From positions 1 to 64,000 of the forward strand of contig CAIKLM010000045.1 of assembly GCA_903828235.1 (NCBI GenBank): 64,000 nt of DNA, in the 5' to 3' direction. The notes beneath the pieces were generated by a model. That model saw only the letters and a program-made list of their open reading frames with translations, searched no databases and was not told where the DNA came from. This document shows positions 17,401 to 27,889 of this stretch, piece by piece (position 1 is the stretch's first letter; the number at the start of each line of letters is the position of its first letter). The position numbers and the translations under genes are program-made. The DNA is from an uncultured beta proteobacterium. GTDB lineage: Bacteria > Pseudomonadota > Gammaproteobacteria > Burkholderiales > Burkholderiaceae_C.

Positions 17401-18630
17401 TCAGTGGCGGCGCACGACGCGGCCGCCCTGCATCAGCAGCCGGATGCCCTGCGCGGGCTCGGCCAGCGGCGAGAGGTCGGTCGTGGGGTCGCCGTCGACC
17501 ACCAGCAGGTCGGCGAAGGCACCCGGCACCAGTTGGCCGATCTCGCGCTCGCGGCCCATCAGGCGGGCGGCCACGATGGTGGCCGACTGCAGCACCTCCA
17601 CCGGCGGCTGCACGGCAACTCGGATCGTGAACTCGCCGCTTTGCCGGTCGTGCATGCGGCCCAGCAGGTCGGTGCCGAAGACCACCGGCACGCCCTCGGC
17701 GCGGGCCATCGCCAGCGCCCGAAGACCCTGGCTCCTGACGACCTCGAGCTTGTCGAGCATGGCGCGGCTCCAGCCCAGGCGCTCGCCCTCCTCGGCCAGC
17801 GCCACGTAGGTGGACAGCGTGGGCACGAGCCAGGCGCCGTGGCGCTTCATCTCGCGCAGCGTGGCCTCGTCGACCAGGTTGCCGTGCTCGATGCTGCGCA
17901 CGCCGGCCTGCACCGCGCGCGTCACGGCGCGCGGCGAGTAGGCGTGGGCCAGCGCATACAGGTTGGCGGCCTCGGCCTCCTCGACGGCGGCGCGCAGTTC
18001 CTCCGGGCTGAACTGCGTGCCATCGATGGGGTCGGTGGGGCTGGAGACGCCGCCGCCGGCCATGATCTTGATGTGGTTGGCGCCGTTGCGCACCTGCTCG
18101 CGCACGGCGCGGCGCACCTCGCCCACGCCGTCGGCGATGGCGCCCATCAGGCCCAGGCCGGCGCAGCTGCAGAACATCGAGGCCTGCACGCCCTTGGGCC
18201 GCATGTCGGCGTGACCGCCGGTCTGGCTGATGGGGCGGCCGGCGATGGCCAGGCGCGGGCCCTCGTACAGGCCGCGGGCCTGCGCCTCCTGAAGGCCGAA
18301 GTCGGCGCCGGCGGCGTCGCGTACGCTGGTGAAGCCGCGGTGCAGCATGCCCCGCATCACCTGCGCCGACTCGGCGCTCAGCAGCGAGGGCGGGTGCAGC
18401 GCCAGGCCCGCGAGGTCGTGCGAGACGGCGGTGACGTGCACGTGCGCGTCGATCAGACCGGGCAGCACCACCCGGCCGGCGCAGTCGATGCGCTCGGCAT
18501 CGTCGACCACGATGGGTTCCTGCGTGACGTGGGCGATGCGCTCGCCCTCGACGACGATGGTGGTGCCCGGCCGCAGGGTGCCGCTGGCGCTGTCGAACAG
18601 CGTGGCCCGCTCCAGGGCCTGGCGCTTCAT
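17401..18630 (-). CDS. Amidohydrolase-superfamily metal-dependent hydrolase (imidazolonepropionase/prolidase-like)
   Basis: 409 residues with no signal peptide. The metal-binding HxH motif is at His63/His65 (LIDAHVHV). A possible metal-bridging Lys occurs in HIKIMAGGG, later His ligands in HAYSPRAV and SIEHGNLV, and the catalytic Asp in FGTDLLG. Family members hydrolyse cyclic amides, dipeptides or carbamates; the substrate is not evident. The ATG at 18630 overlaps the stop of the preceding lipoprotein gene by 4 bp, so it is the last gene of the etfBA transcription unit. Confidence 0.88.
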   Translation of the reverse strand: MKRQALERATLFDSASGTLRPGTTIVVEGERIAHVTQEPIVVDDAERIDCAGRVVLPGLIDAHVHVTAVSHDLAGLALHPPSLLSAESAQVMRGMLHRGFTSVRDAAGADFGLQEAQARGLYEGPRLAIAGRPISQTGGHADMRPKGVQASMFCSCAGLGLMGAIADGVGEVRRAVREQVRNGANHIKIMAGGGVSSPTDPIDGTQFSPEELRAAVEEAEAANLYALAHAYSPRAVTRAVQAGVRSIEHGNLVDEATLREMKRHGAWLVPTLSTYVALAEEGERLGWSRAMLDKLEVVRSQGLRALAMARAEGVPVVFGTDLLGRMHDRQSGEFTIRVAVQPPVEVLQSATIVAARLMGREREIGQLVPGAFADLLVVDGDPTTDLSPLAEPAQGIRLLMQGGRVVRRH

Positions 18631-18905
18631 GGCCGGGCGGGGGCCGACGCGGCCGAGGCCGCCGGCTCGGCGGGCCTGGCGGTCTCGGGCCGGGGCAAGC
18701 GGCCGCTGGCACCCACGTCGACGCGCACGTTGCCGGTGCCGACGCTGACGCCACCGCTCACGCGGCCGTCGGAGCTGCCGCTGACGCCGACGCTGCCCAC
18801 GCCGGGCAGCGGCACGCTGATGCCCACGCCGACACCGACGCCGGCACAACCCGCCAGCCACAGGGCCAGCGGCGCGAGGAACCATCCCAGGGGCAGGCGC
18901 TTCAT
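18627..18905 (-). CDS. Small Gly/Val-repeat lipoprotein, unknown function
   Basis: 92 residues. The lipobox LAGC (Cys20) follows a short signal sequence starting MKRLPLGWF. The mature part is a Gly/Val/Ser pseudo-repeat (GVGVGVG, then GVGSVGVSGSSDGRVSGGVS) and ends in a Pro/Ala/Glu tail. I recognise no family. Composition suggests a surface- or periplasm-exposed, unfolded or beta-rich chain. It lies 10 bp after the nitronate monooxygenase stop and overlaps the amidohydrolase by ATGA. Confidence 0.65.
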   Translation of the reverse strand: MKRLPLGWFLAPLALWLAGCAGVGVGVGISVPLPGVGSVGVSGSSDGRVSGGVSVGTGNVRVDVGASGRLPRPETARPAEPAASAASAPARP

Positions 18906-18915
18906 GCGCCGCAGC

Positions 18916-19902
18916 CTACTGCGCGGCGACGGCCGGCACAAGCGGCAGCGACAGCCGCCCGCGCGCCTCGTGGTACTCGCGCTCCAGGCGCGCCACCAGC
19001 TCCGCCGCGGGCAGCACGGCCTTGACGGCGCCGATGCCCTGGCCGCAGCCCCAGATGTCCTTCCAGGCCTTCTTGGCGCTGTCGCCGCCGCCGAAGTTCA
19101 TCTTGCTGGGGTCGCTCTCGGGCAGGTTGTCGGGGTCCAGCCCGGCCGCGCGGACGCTGGGCTTGAGGTAGTTGCCGTGCACCCCGGTGAACAGGCTCGA
19201 GTACACGATGTCGTCGGAGTTGCTGTCGACGATGCACTGCTTGTAGGCGTCGGAGGCGCGCGCCTCCTCGGTGGCGATGAAGGCGCTGCCGATGTAGGCG
19301 AAGTCGGCCCCCATGGCCTGCGCGGCCAGCACGCCACCGCCGGTGGCGATGGAACCCGACAGCGCCAGCGGGCCGTCGAACCACTCGCGGATTTCCTGCA
19401 CCAGCGCGAACGGGCTCTTGGTGCCGGCGTGGCCGCCCGCGCCGGCGGCCACGGCGATCAGCCCGTCGGCCCCCTTGTCGATGGCCTTGCGCGCGAAGAA
19501 GTCGTTGATGATGTCGTGCAGCACCACCCCGCCCCAGGCGTGCACGGCCTCGTTGACGTCGGTGCGCGCGCCCAGGCTGGTGATGACGATCGGCACCTTG
19601 TAGCGGGCGCAGACCTCCATGTCGTGCTCGAGCCGGTCGTTGCTCTTGTGCACGATCTGGTTGATGGCGAACGGCGCTGCCGGCCGCCCGGGGTGGGCGC
19701 GGTTCCATGCCGCCAGGCCCTCGGTGATCTCGTGCAGCCACTCGTCGAGCTGCGAGGCCGGCCGCGCGTTGAGCGCCGGCATGCTGCCCACCACGCCGGC
19801 GCAGCACTGCGCGATCACCAGCTTCGGGTTGCTGATGATGAACAGCGGCGCACCGATGATCGGCAGCGGCAGGTGCGCCAGCGCCCCGGGAAGATTCGCC
19901 AT
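18916..19902 (-). CDS. Nitronate monooxygenase (2-nitropropane dioxygenase family)
   Basis: 328 residues, an FMN-dependent TIM-barrel enzyme. The N-terminus LPLPIIGAPLFIISNPKLV, the middle GADGLIAVAAGAGGHAGT and the FMN-phosphate region LSGSIATGGGVLAAQAMGADFAYIGSAFI are typical. It may oxidise nitronates or act as an NAD(P)H-dependent reductase; the family is often over-named. The ATG shares its A with the acyl-CoA dehydrogenase stop (TGATG), so translation is coupled to that gene. Confidence 0.9.
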   Translation of the reverse strand: MANLPGALAHLPLPIIGAPLFIISNPKLVIAQCCAGVVGSMPALNARPASQLDEWLHEITEGLAAWNRAHPGRPAAPFAINQIVHKSNDRLEHDMEVCARYKVPIVITSLGARTDVNEAVHAWGGVVLHDIINDFFARKAIDKGADGLIAVAAGAGGHAGTKSPFALVQEIREWFDGPLALSGSIATGGGVLAAQAMGADFAYIGSAFIATEEARASDAYKQCIVDSNSDDIVYSSLFTGVHGNYLKPSVRAAGLDPDNLPESDPSKMNFGGGDSAKKAWKDIWGCGQGIGAVKAVLPAAELVARLEREYHEARGRLSLPLVPAVAAQ

Positions 19903-21677
19903 CAGAAGGACTCCAGGGCCATCGCGGTGACGGCCTCGCCACCCTCGACGATGCTGTCGCGCAGCGCCGGGGCTTGGTTGAGAAGGTGCTCGCCGAAGAA
20001 GCGCGCGGTGGCGATCTTGGCCTGCATGAACGCGGGGTCCTCGCCGGCGGCCAGCGCGTCTTCCGCGGCCATCAGCGCGCGGGCCATCTGCCAGCCGGCG
20101 ACGGCCAGGCCGGCAAGCTTCAGGTAGGGCACGCTGCCCGCGTACACCGTGTTGGGGTGGGCCTTGGTGTGGCCGGCGACGAAGCCCACCACCTCGACGA
20201 AGGCCTTGCGCGCCGCGGCCAGGCGGCGCGCCATGGCGCGGCAGGCGGCGCTGTCGCGCGCGGCCAGTTCGCCCTCGGTGGCCTCGATGCGGTCGGCGAT
20301 GGCCAGCGCCACGCGGCCACCGTCGCGCGCCGTCTTGCGGCCCACCAGGTCGTTGGCCTGGATCGCCGTCGTGCCCTCGTAGATGGACAGGATCTTGGCG
20401 TCGCGCAGGTACTGCGCCGCGCCGGTCTCCTCGACGAAGCCCATGCCGCCGTGCACCTGCACGCCCAGCGAGGCCACGTCGAGCGCCATCTCGGTCGACA
20501 GGCCCTTGATCAGCGGCACCAGGAACTCGTAGAAGGCCTGGTTCTGCGCCCGCGTCTCGGCGTCGGGGTGGGCGTGCGCAGCGTCGAAGGCACTGGCGCC
20601 CACCAGCGCCATGGCGCGGCAGCCCTCGGTCCAGGCGCGCATCGTCATCAGCATGCGCCGCACGTCGGGGTGGTGGATGATGGGGGCGGCCTGTGCCAGG
20701 CTGCCGTCGACGGGGCGGCTCTGCACGCGGTCGCGCGCATGCTGCACGGCCTTCTGGTAGGCGCGCTCGGCCAGCGCGATGCCCTGCACGCCCACGCCGT
20801 AGCGCGCGGCGTTCATCATGATGAACATGTACTCGAGGCCGCGGTTCTCCTGGCCCACCAGCTCGGCCACCGCGCCGCCGTGGTCGCCGTACTGCAGCAC
20901 CGCCGTGGGGCTGGCCTTGATGCCCAGCTTGTGCTCCAGGCTCACGCAGTGCACGTCGTTGCGCGTGCCGTCGGGCAGGACCTTGGGGCAGATGAACAGG
21001 CTGATGCCCTTGACGCCCTCGGGAGCGCCCACCACGCGCGCCAGCACGAGGTGGACGATGTTGTCCGCCATGTCGTGCTCGCCCCAGGTGATGTAGATCT
21101 TGGTGCCGAAGAGCCTGTAGCTGCCGTCGGGCTGCGGCTCGGCGCGCGTGCGCACCAGGCTCAGGTCGGAGCCCGCCTGCGGCTCGGTGAGGTTCATCGT
21201 GCCGGTCCAGGAGCCGTCGATGAGCCGGGGCAGGTACTGCGCCTGCTGCTCGGGCGTGCCGGCGGTCAGCAGGGCCTCGACGGCGCCGTCGGTCAGCAGC
21301 GGGCACAGCGCGAAGCTCATGTTGGCGCTGTTGACCATCTCGCTGCAGGCGGCGTGGATGAGCTTGGGCAGGCCCTGGCCGCCGAAGGCCTCGGGGTGCT
21401 GCAGGCCCTGCCAGCCGCCCTCGGCGTACTGGCGGAAGGCCTCCTTGAAGCCGGGCGTGGCGTGCACCACGCCGTTCTTCAGGAACGACGGGTTGCGGTC
21501 GCCTTCCCAGTTCAGCGGCGCGATCACGCCCTCGGCGAGCTTGGCGCTCTCCTCCAGCACGGCCGCGGCGGTGTCCAGGCCGTGGTCCTCGTGGCCGGGC
21601 AGCGTGGCCACGGCCTCGATGCCGGCCAGCGCCTTCATGACGAACAGCATGTCCTTGACGGGGGCGCGGTAGCTCAT
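19902..21677 (-). CDS. Acyl-CoA dehydrogenase, long DmdC/FadE-like type
   Basis: 591 residues, longer than the 380-residue short-type enzymes because of an extra C-terminal domain. FAD- and substrate-binding segments are visible: MNLTEPQAGSDLSLVRTRA, FGTKIYITWGEHDMADN, YGVGVQGIALAERAYQKA, and VHGGMGFVEETGAAQYLRDAKILSIYEGTTAIQA. Electrons should pass to ETF, encoded just upstream. The chain length of the substrate cannot be told. The gene lies 34 bp after etfA. Confidence 0.93.
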   Translation of the reverse strand: MSYRAPVKDMLFVMKALAGIEAVATLPGHEDHGLDTAAAVLEESAKLAEGVIAPLNWEGDRNPSFLKNGVVHATPGFKEAFRQYAEGGWQGLQHPEAFGGQGLPKLIHAACSEMVNSANMSFALCPLLTDGAVEALLTAGTPEQQAQYLPRLIDGSWTGTMNLTEPQAGSDLSLVRTRAEPQPDGSYRLFGTKIYITWGEHDMADNIVHLVLARVVGAPEGVKGISLFICPKVLPDGTRNDVHCVSLEHKLGIKASPTAVLQYGDHGGAVAELVGQENRGLEYMFIMMNAARYGVGVQGIALAERAYQKAVQHARDRVQSRPVDGSLAQAAPIIHHPDVRRMLMTMRAWTEGCRAMALVGASAFDAAHAHPDAETRAQNQAFYEFLVPLIKGLSTEMALDVASLGVQVHGGMGFVEETGAAQYLRDAKILSIYEGTTAIQANDLVGRKTARDGGRVALAIADRIEATEGELAARDSAACRAMARRLAAARKAFVEVVGFVAGHTKAHPNTVYAGSVPYLKLAGLAVAGWQMARALMAAEDALAAGEDPAFMQAKIATARFFGEHLLNQAPALRDSIVEGGEAVTAMALESF

Positions 21678-21711
21678 CGCGGTCTCCTGGTGGGGCGTCG
21701 GCGGGGCGCGG

Positions 21712-22644
21712 TCAGAGGCTGGCGACCAGCTCGGGCACGGCGGCGAAGAGGTCGGCCTCCAGGCCGTAGTCGGCCACGCTGAAGATCGGCGCCTCCGGGT
21801 CCTTGTTGATGGCCACGATGACCTTGCTGTCCTTCATGCCGGCCAGGTGCTGGATGGCGCCGCTGATGCCGGCCGCGATGTACAGCGTGGGCGCGACGAT
21901 CTTGCCCGTCTGGCCCACCTGCCAGTCGTTGGGCGCGTAGCCGGCGTCCACCGCGGCGCGGCTGGCGCCGAGCGCGGCGCCGAGCTTGTCGGCCAGCGGC
22001 GTGAGCACGGCGTTGAACTGGTCGCTGCTGCCCAGGGCCCGGCCACCGCTGACGATGATCTTGGCCGCCGTGAGCTCGGGGCGGTCGCTCTTGGCGATCT
22101 CGCTGCCCAGGAACGCGCTCTTGCCGGCATCGGCCACCGCGGCCACGGTCTGCACCGCCGCGCCGCCGCCGGTGGCGGCCGCGGGGTCGAAGCCGGTGGT
22201 GCGCACGGTGATCACCTTCACCGCATCGGTGCTCTGCACCGTGGCGATGGCGTTGCCGGCGTAGATGGGGCGTTCGAAGGTGTCGGGTGCGAGCACCTTG
22301 GTGGCATCGGAGATCTGGGCCACGTCGAGCAGCGCGGCCACGCGCGGCGCCACGTTCTTGCCCGCGGCCGTGGCCGCGAACAGGATGTGGCTGTAGCCGG
22401 AAGCGACGGCCAGCACCTGCGCGGCGACGTTCTCGGCCAGCCCATGGTCGAGGTGCGGCGCATCGGCGTGCAGCACCTTGGACACGCCGGCAATGTGCGC
22501 CGCCGCGGCGGCCGCGCCTGCGGCGCCGGTGCCGGCCACCAGCACGTGCACGTCGCCGTCGCAGGCCAGCGCGGCCGCGACGGTGTTGAGGGTGCCGCCC
22601 TTGAGCGACGCGTTGTCGTGTTCAGCAACCACCAGAGCAGCCAT
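21712..22644 (-). CDS. etfA: Electron transfer flavoprotein subunit alpha
   Basis: 310 residues. It carries the FAD that accepts electrons from acyl-CoA dehydrogenases and passes them to ETF-quinone oxidoreductase. The C-terminal FAD domain shows [40 protein letters not shown] and [20 protein letters not shown]. It starts 2 bp after etfB. The ATG at 22644 gives the usual [11 protein letters not shown] start. Confidence 0.97.
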   Translation of the reverse strand: MAALVVAEHDNASLKGGTLNTVAAALACDGDVHVLVAGTGAAGAAAAAAHIAGVSKVLHADAPHLDHGLAENVAAQVLAVASGYSHILFAATAAGKNVAPRVAALLDVAQISDATKVLAPDTFERPIYAGNAIATVQSTDAVKVITVRTTGFDPAAATGGGAAVQTVAAVADAGKSAFLGSEIAKSDRPELTAAKIIVSGGRALGSSDQFNAVLTPLADKLGAALGASRAAVDAGYAPNDWQVGQTGKIVAPTLYIAAGISGAIQHLAGMKDSKVIVAINKDPEAPIFSVADYGLEADLFAAVPELVASL

Positions 22645-22646
22645 GG

Positions 22647-23396
22647 TCAGATCACCTTCGCTTCGTTCTTCAGCCTGGCCACCAGCGTGGCCACGTCGGG
22701 CACCTTCACGCCGGCGCCGCGCTTGGGCGGCTCCGACACCTTCAGCGTCAGGATGCGCGGCGCGACGTCCACGCCCAGGTCCGCCGGCTTGAGGGTCTCC
22801 AGCGGCTTCTTCTTGGCCTTCATGATGTTGGGCAGCGTCACGTAGCGCGGCTCGTTCAGGCGCAGGTCGGTGGTCACCACCGCGGGCAGCGTGATGCGCA
22901 GCGTCTCCAGGCCGCCGTCGACCTCGCGCGTGACGGTGGCCGCGCCGTCGGCGACCTCGACCTTGCTCGCGAAGGTGGCCTGCGGCAGGCCGGCCAGCGC
23001 GGCCAGCATCTGCCCGGTCTGGTTGCAGTCGTCGTCGATGGCCTGCTTGCCCAGGATCACGAGGCCGGGCTGCTCCTTGTCGACCAGCGCCTTCAGCAGC
23101 TTGGCCACCGCCAGCGGCTGCAGCTCGGCATCGGTCTCGACGAGGATGGCGCGGTCGGCGCCGATGGCCATGGCCGTGCGCAGCGTCTCCTGGCACTGCG
23201 CCACGCCGCACGACACCGCCACGATCTCGGTGACGGCGCCCTTCTCCTTCAGGCGCACGGCCTCCTCGACGGCGATCTCGTCGAAGGGGTTCATGCTCAT
23301 CTTGACGTTGGCGATGTCCACGCCCGTGCCGTCGGACTTGACGCGCACCTTGACGTTGTAGTCGACCACCCGCTTGACCGGGACCAGCACCTTCAT
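22647..23396 (-). CDS. etfB: Electron transfer flavoprotein subunit beta
   Basis: 249 residues, the AMP-binding ETF subunit. It has the standard start [20 protein letters not shown], the [13 protein letters not shown] motif and the signature region [34 protein letters not shown] lies 8 nt before the ATG at 23396. It is the first gene of the etfB-etfA-acyl-CoA dehydrogenase-nitronate monooxygenase-lipoprotein-amidohydrolase unit, with two palindromes in its promoter region. Confidence 0.97.
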   Translation of the reverse strand: MKVLVPVKRVVDYNVKVRVKSDGTGVDIANVKMSMNPFDEIAVEEAVRLKEKGAVTEIVAVSCGVAQCQETLRTAMAIGADRAILVETDAELQPLAVAKLLKALVDKEQPGLVILGKQAIDDDCNQTGQMLAALAGLPQATFASKVEVADGAATVTREVDGGLETLRITLPAVVTTDLRLNEPRYVTLPNIMKAKKKPLETLKPADLGVDVAPRILTLKVSEPPKRGAGVKVPDVATLVARLKNEAKVI

Positions 23397-23463
23397 GCCT
23401 GCATCTCCTTGGGGACTGTGAGCCTGCGCCTGCGGCCTGCCCCACGGGCGGCCGGCGACTGCA

Positions 23464-23481
23464 ATTGACGTTAACGTCAAT
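23464..23481. promoter_or_regulatory. Perfect 18-bp palindromic operator before etfB
   Basis: ATTGACGTTAACGTCAAT is fully palindromic. It begins at the expected transcription start of the etfB promoter, a classic repressor position. Its ACGTTAACGT core resembles the operators described for LiuR-type MerR regulators of branched-chain and fatty-acid catabolism. That match is from memory, and the regulator is not in this window. Confidence 0.7.
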
Positions 23482-23487
23482 CGCGGC

Positions 23488-23493
23488 ATTCTA
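23488..23493 (-). promoter_or_regulatory. -10 element of the etfB promoter
   Basis: Read on the minus strand, TAGAAT matches the sigma-70 -10 box at five of six positions. The best upstream match at 17-bp spacing is only GGCTTG. The -10 is immediately followed by the 18-bp palindrome and lies about 92 bp before the etfB ATG. Confidence 0.5.
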
Positions 23494-23529
23494 GGCGGCG
23501 GGGATGCGCGCAAGCCCCGCCCGGGCCAC

Positions 23530-23553
23530 AAAATAGAACGATCGTACTATTTT
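23530..23553. promoter_or_regulatory. TetR-type 24-bp palindrome upstream of etfB, over the MFS stop codon
   Basis: Arms AAAATAG and CTATTTT flank a central ACGATCGT. Only the A/A pair at 23537/23546 breaks the symmetry. The sequence type fits TetR-family operators. It lies 134-157 bp before etfB and contains the stop codon of the MFS gene, which ends here. No tetR gene is in the window. Confidence 0.55.
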
Positions 23554-24860
23554 CCGGCGACCGGCTGTCCCGCAAGCGCCGCGGCCTGGCCGCGCGCGAC
23601 GTCGATGCGGCGCAGCAGCACCAGCCCGACAACGAAGAACAGGCCCGTGCTGGCGATGCCCAGACGGTGATTGCCCCCGGTCAGCCAGGTCACCACGCCG
23701 TAGGTGATGGGCCCGACGATGGCCGAGGCGCGCGTGGCGAAGATCCACAGGCCGTAGAACTCGGCCAAACGGTCCGGCGGCGCGAACAGCCCGGCCAGCG
23801 CGCGGCCGGCGCTCTGGCTCGAACCCATGCACAGCCCGGCCAACACGGCCGCCACCCAGAAAGGCCCGGGCGTGGTCGCGGCCAGCGCCAGCAGCGTCAT
23901 CAGCACCCAGCCCCACAGCGTCAGGCCCAGGGCCTTGCGATGGCCGATGCGGTCCTGCCCATAGCCGAACGCGAAGGCGCCCGCAGCCGACGCGATGTTG
24001 ACGAGGAAGATCAGCATCATCGTCTGCGTCTGCTTGAAGCCCAGCACCTCCTCGGCGTAGATGGCCGCCAGCGCGATGACCACCGAGATGCCCGCTTGGT
24101 AGAAGACGGCACAGGCCAGCAGCCAGCGGAAGTCCTCGTAGCGGCGCGCCTCGCGCCAGGTATGGCCCAGCCGCTGCAGGGCCGTCGCCGTGGCACCCGA
24201 CACGGTGGCCGGCTGCGGCACCGCCCGCTCCTTGAGCAGCACGAAGGTGGCCAGCGAGGCCAGCGCGTAGACCACCGCGGTGATCAGCATGGTCACCGGC
24301 ACGAAGTGCGTGGCGGGCAGGCCCTGGCCCTGCGCCCAGATCACGTAGCCCAGGCTCAGGCCGAGGGTGAGCATGCCGCCGAAATAGCCCAGGCTCCAGC
24401 CCCAGCCCGAGACGCGGCCCAGGGCTTCGCGCCGCGCGAGCTCGGGCAGGAACGCGGCGGTGAGCTGCTCGCCGATGGAGTAGCAGAAGTTCGAGACGAC
24501 GATGGCCGCCACCGCGAGCCACAGGTCGCCGCGGCCCACGCCCGCCAGCGCCGCGGTGGCGACCACGCAGCCGATGGTGGTGGCCACGAGCAGCAGCTTC
24601 TTGGCCGCGCGCGCATCAGCCCAGGCGCCCAGCACCGGCGTGGCCAGCATCACGAGCGCGTTGCTCAGGCCGAGGATGAGCGTCCAGGCCAGGGTGCCCC
24701 AGTCGGCCCCGTCGGCCACCACGCCCACGAAGTAGGCGTTGAAGACCGCGGTGAGCACGACGGTCGTGTAGCCCGAGTTGGCGAAGTCGTACATCGCCCA
24801 GCCGAACACCTCTCGGCGGGCGACGCCGCGGTTCAGGGCTTGAGGGTCGAACAGCGGCAT
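23547..24860 (-). CDS. UMF1-family MFS transporter
   Basis: 437 residues, about 12 membrane segments. The N-terminal EVFGWAMYDFANSGYTTVVL is the signature of the UMF1/Atg22-like MFS family, and the loop AYFVGVVADGADWGTLAW is typical. Substrates of bacterial members are poorly defined. A start at 24860 (MPLFDPQALNRG) is chosen because longer frames enter tRNA-Leu; GGAG lies about 8 nt upstream. It sits 48 bp after tRNA-Leu on the same strand and may share its transcript. Confidence 0.88.
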   Translation of the reverse strand: MPLFDPQALNRGVARREVFGWAMYDFANSGYTTVVLTAVFNAYFVGVVADGADWGTLAWTLILGLSNALVMLATPVLGAWADARAAKKLLLVATTIGCVVATAALAGVGRGDLWLAVAAIVVSNFCYSIGEQLTAAFLPELARREALGRVSGWGWSLGYFGGMLTLGLSLGYVIWAQGQGLPATHFVPVTMLITAVVYALASLATFVLLKERAVPQPATVSGATATALQRLGHTWREARRYEDFRWLLACAVFYQAGISVVIALAAIYAEEVLGFKQTQTMMLIFLVNIASAAGAFAFGYGQDRIGHRKALGLTLWGWVLMTLLALAATTPGPFWVAAVLAGLCMGSSQSAGRALAGLFAPPDRLAEFYGLWIFATRASAIVGPITYGVVTWLTGGNHRLGIASTGLFFVVGLVLLRRIDVARGQAAALAGQPVAGK

Positions 24861-24908
24861 CGTGTCGTCTCCGGCATGCGCCGCGGTGCAGCGCCTGGGA
24901 CGTGATGA

Positions 24909-24995
24909 TGGTGCCCGGAGCGGGACTCGAACCCGCATGCTCTTGCGAGCTAGGGGTTTTAAGCCCCCTGCGTCTGCCGATTTCGCCATCCGGGC
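24909..24995 (-). tRNA. tRNA-Leu (anticodon TAA)
   Basis: The minus strand folds into an 87-nt class II tRNA with acceptor GCCCGGA/TCCGGGC, a long variable arm, anticodon loop CTTAAAA (anticodon TAA), T-arm GCGGGTTCGAGTCCCGC and encoded CCA. It reads UUA/UUG codons. It is the third tRNA of a Gly-Cys-Leu group. Confidence 0.95.
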
Positions 24996-25021
24996 GGCGG
25001 GCGCGGGCGCGGCTGATAGGG

Positions 25022-25095
25022 TGGAGGCGCGACCGGGAGTCGAACCCGGCTAGACGGATTTGCAATCCGTTGCATAACCGCTTTGCTATCGCGCC
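25022..25095 (-). tRNA. tRNA-Cys (anticodon GCA)
   Basis: A 74-nt tRNA on the minus strand: acceptor GGCGCGA/TCGCGCC, anticodon loop TTGCAAA (anticodon GCA), T-arm CCGGGTTCGACTCCCGG and encoded CCA. It lies 26 bp upstream of tRNA-Leu in the same direction. Confidence 0.95.
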
Positions 25096-25120
25096 AGGGA
25101 TAGCTGGCTTGGCATTCTCA

Positions 25121-25150
25121 GCCAAAAAGAAGGGAAGCCGAAGCTTCCCT
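25121..25150 (-). terminator. Intrinsic terminator between tRNA-Gly and tRNA-Cys
   Basis: On the minus strand an 8-bp stem (AGGGAAGC / GCTTCCCT) with a TTCG tetraloop is followed by TCTTTTT. It stands 13 nt after tRNA-Gly. tRNA-Cys and tRNA-Leu therefore need readthrough or their own promoter. Confidence 0.8.
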
Positions 25151-25162
25151 GTCTTTGAAATC

Positions 25163-25238
25163 TGGAGCGGGATAAGAGGCTCGAACTCTCGACCTATACC
25201 TTGGCAAGGTATCGCTCTACCAACTGAGCTAATCCCGC
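25163..25238 (-). tRNA. tRNA-Gly (anticodon GCC)
   Basis: A 76-nt tRNA on the minus strand: acceptor GCGGGAT, D-arm TAGCTCAGTTGGTAGAGC, anticodon loop TTGCCAA (anticodon GCC), T-arm GAGTTCGAGCCTC and encoded CCA. It is preceded by a good promoter at 25301-25330. Confidence 0.95.
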
Positions 25239-25300
25239 GGGGGTCTCACTGTCTCGACGCTGTTCAGATCGCTTGCCGTGTCGACCGCGTCGAGCCTCGC

Positions 25301-25330
25301 AGTATAGCGTTGTCTTGAGCGCCGTTGCAA
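25301..25330 (-). promoter_or_regulatory. Sigma-70-type promoter of tRNA-Gly
   Basis: On the minus strand, -35 TTGCAA (25325-25330) and -10 TATACT (25301-25306) are separated by 18 bp. The expected start is near 25294, about 56 nt before the tRNA. It lies just behind the lon stop codon. Confidence 0.65.
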
Positions 25331-25363
25331 GAACCCCGGCGCTCGACGCAACGCCCCGCCACC

Positions 25364-27799
<2,436 letters not shown>

Positions 27800-27824
27800 G
27801 GGGATGACCTTTCGTGTCAGGCCC

Positions 27825-27852
27825 AGTTGGGGCCCGCGAGCGGCGTTGCAAG
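27825..27852 (-). promoter_or_regulatory. Sigma-32 (heat-shock) type promoter of lon
   Basis: On the minus strand, CTTGCAA (27846-27852), 13 bp, then CCCCAACT (27825-27832) closely matches the sigma-32 consensus CTTGAAA-N13-CCCCATNT. The expected start is about 20 nt before the lon ATG. lon is a classic RpoH target, which supports the call. Confidence 0.7.
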
Positions 27853-27853
27853 G

Positions 27854-27878
27854 GCCGCGGCCGCCGGCAGGCCGCGGC
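27854..27878. other. GC-rich hairpin between clpX and lon
   Basis: A perfect 9-bp stem (GCCGCGGCC / GGCCGCGGC) with a 7-nt loop stands directly upstream of the lon heat-shock promoter. It has no T-run and could mark the 3' end of the clpPX message. Confidence 0.4.
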
Positions 27879-27889
27879 GCCGGCGACGC

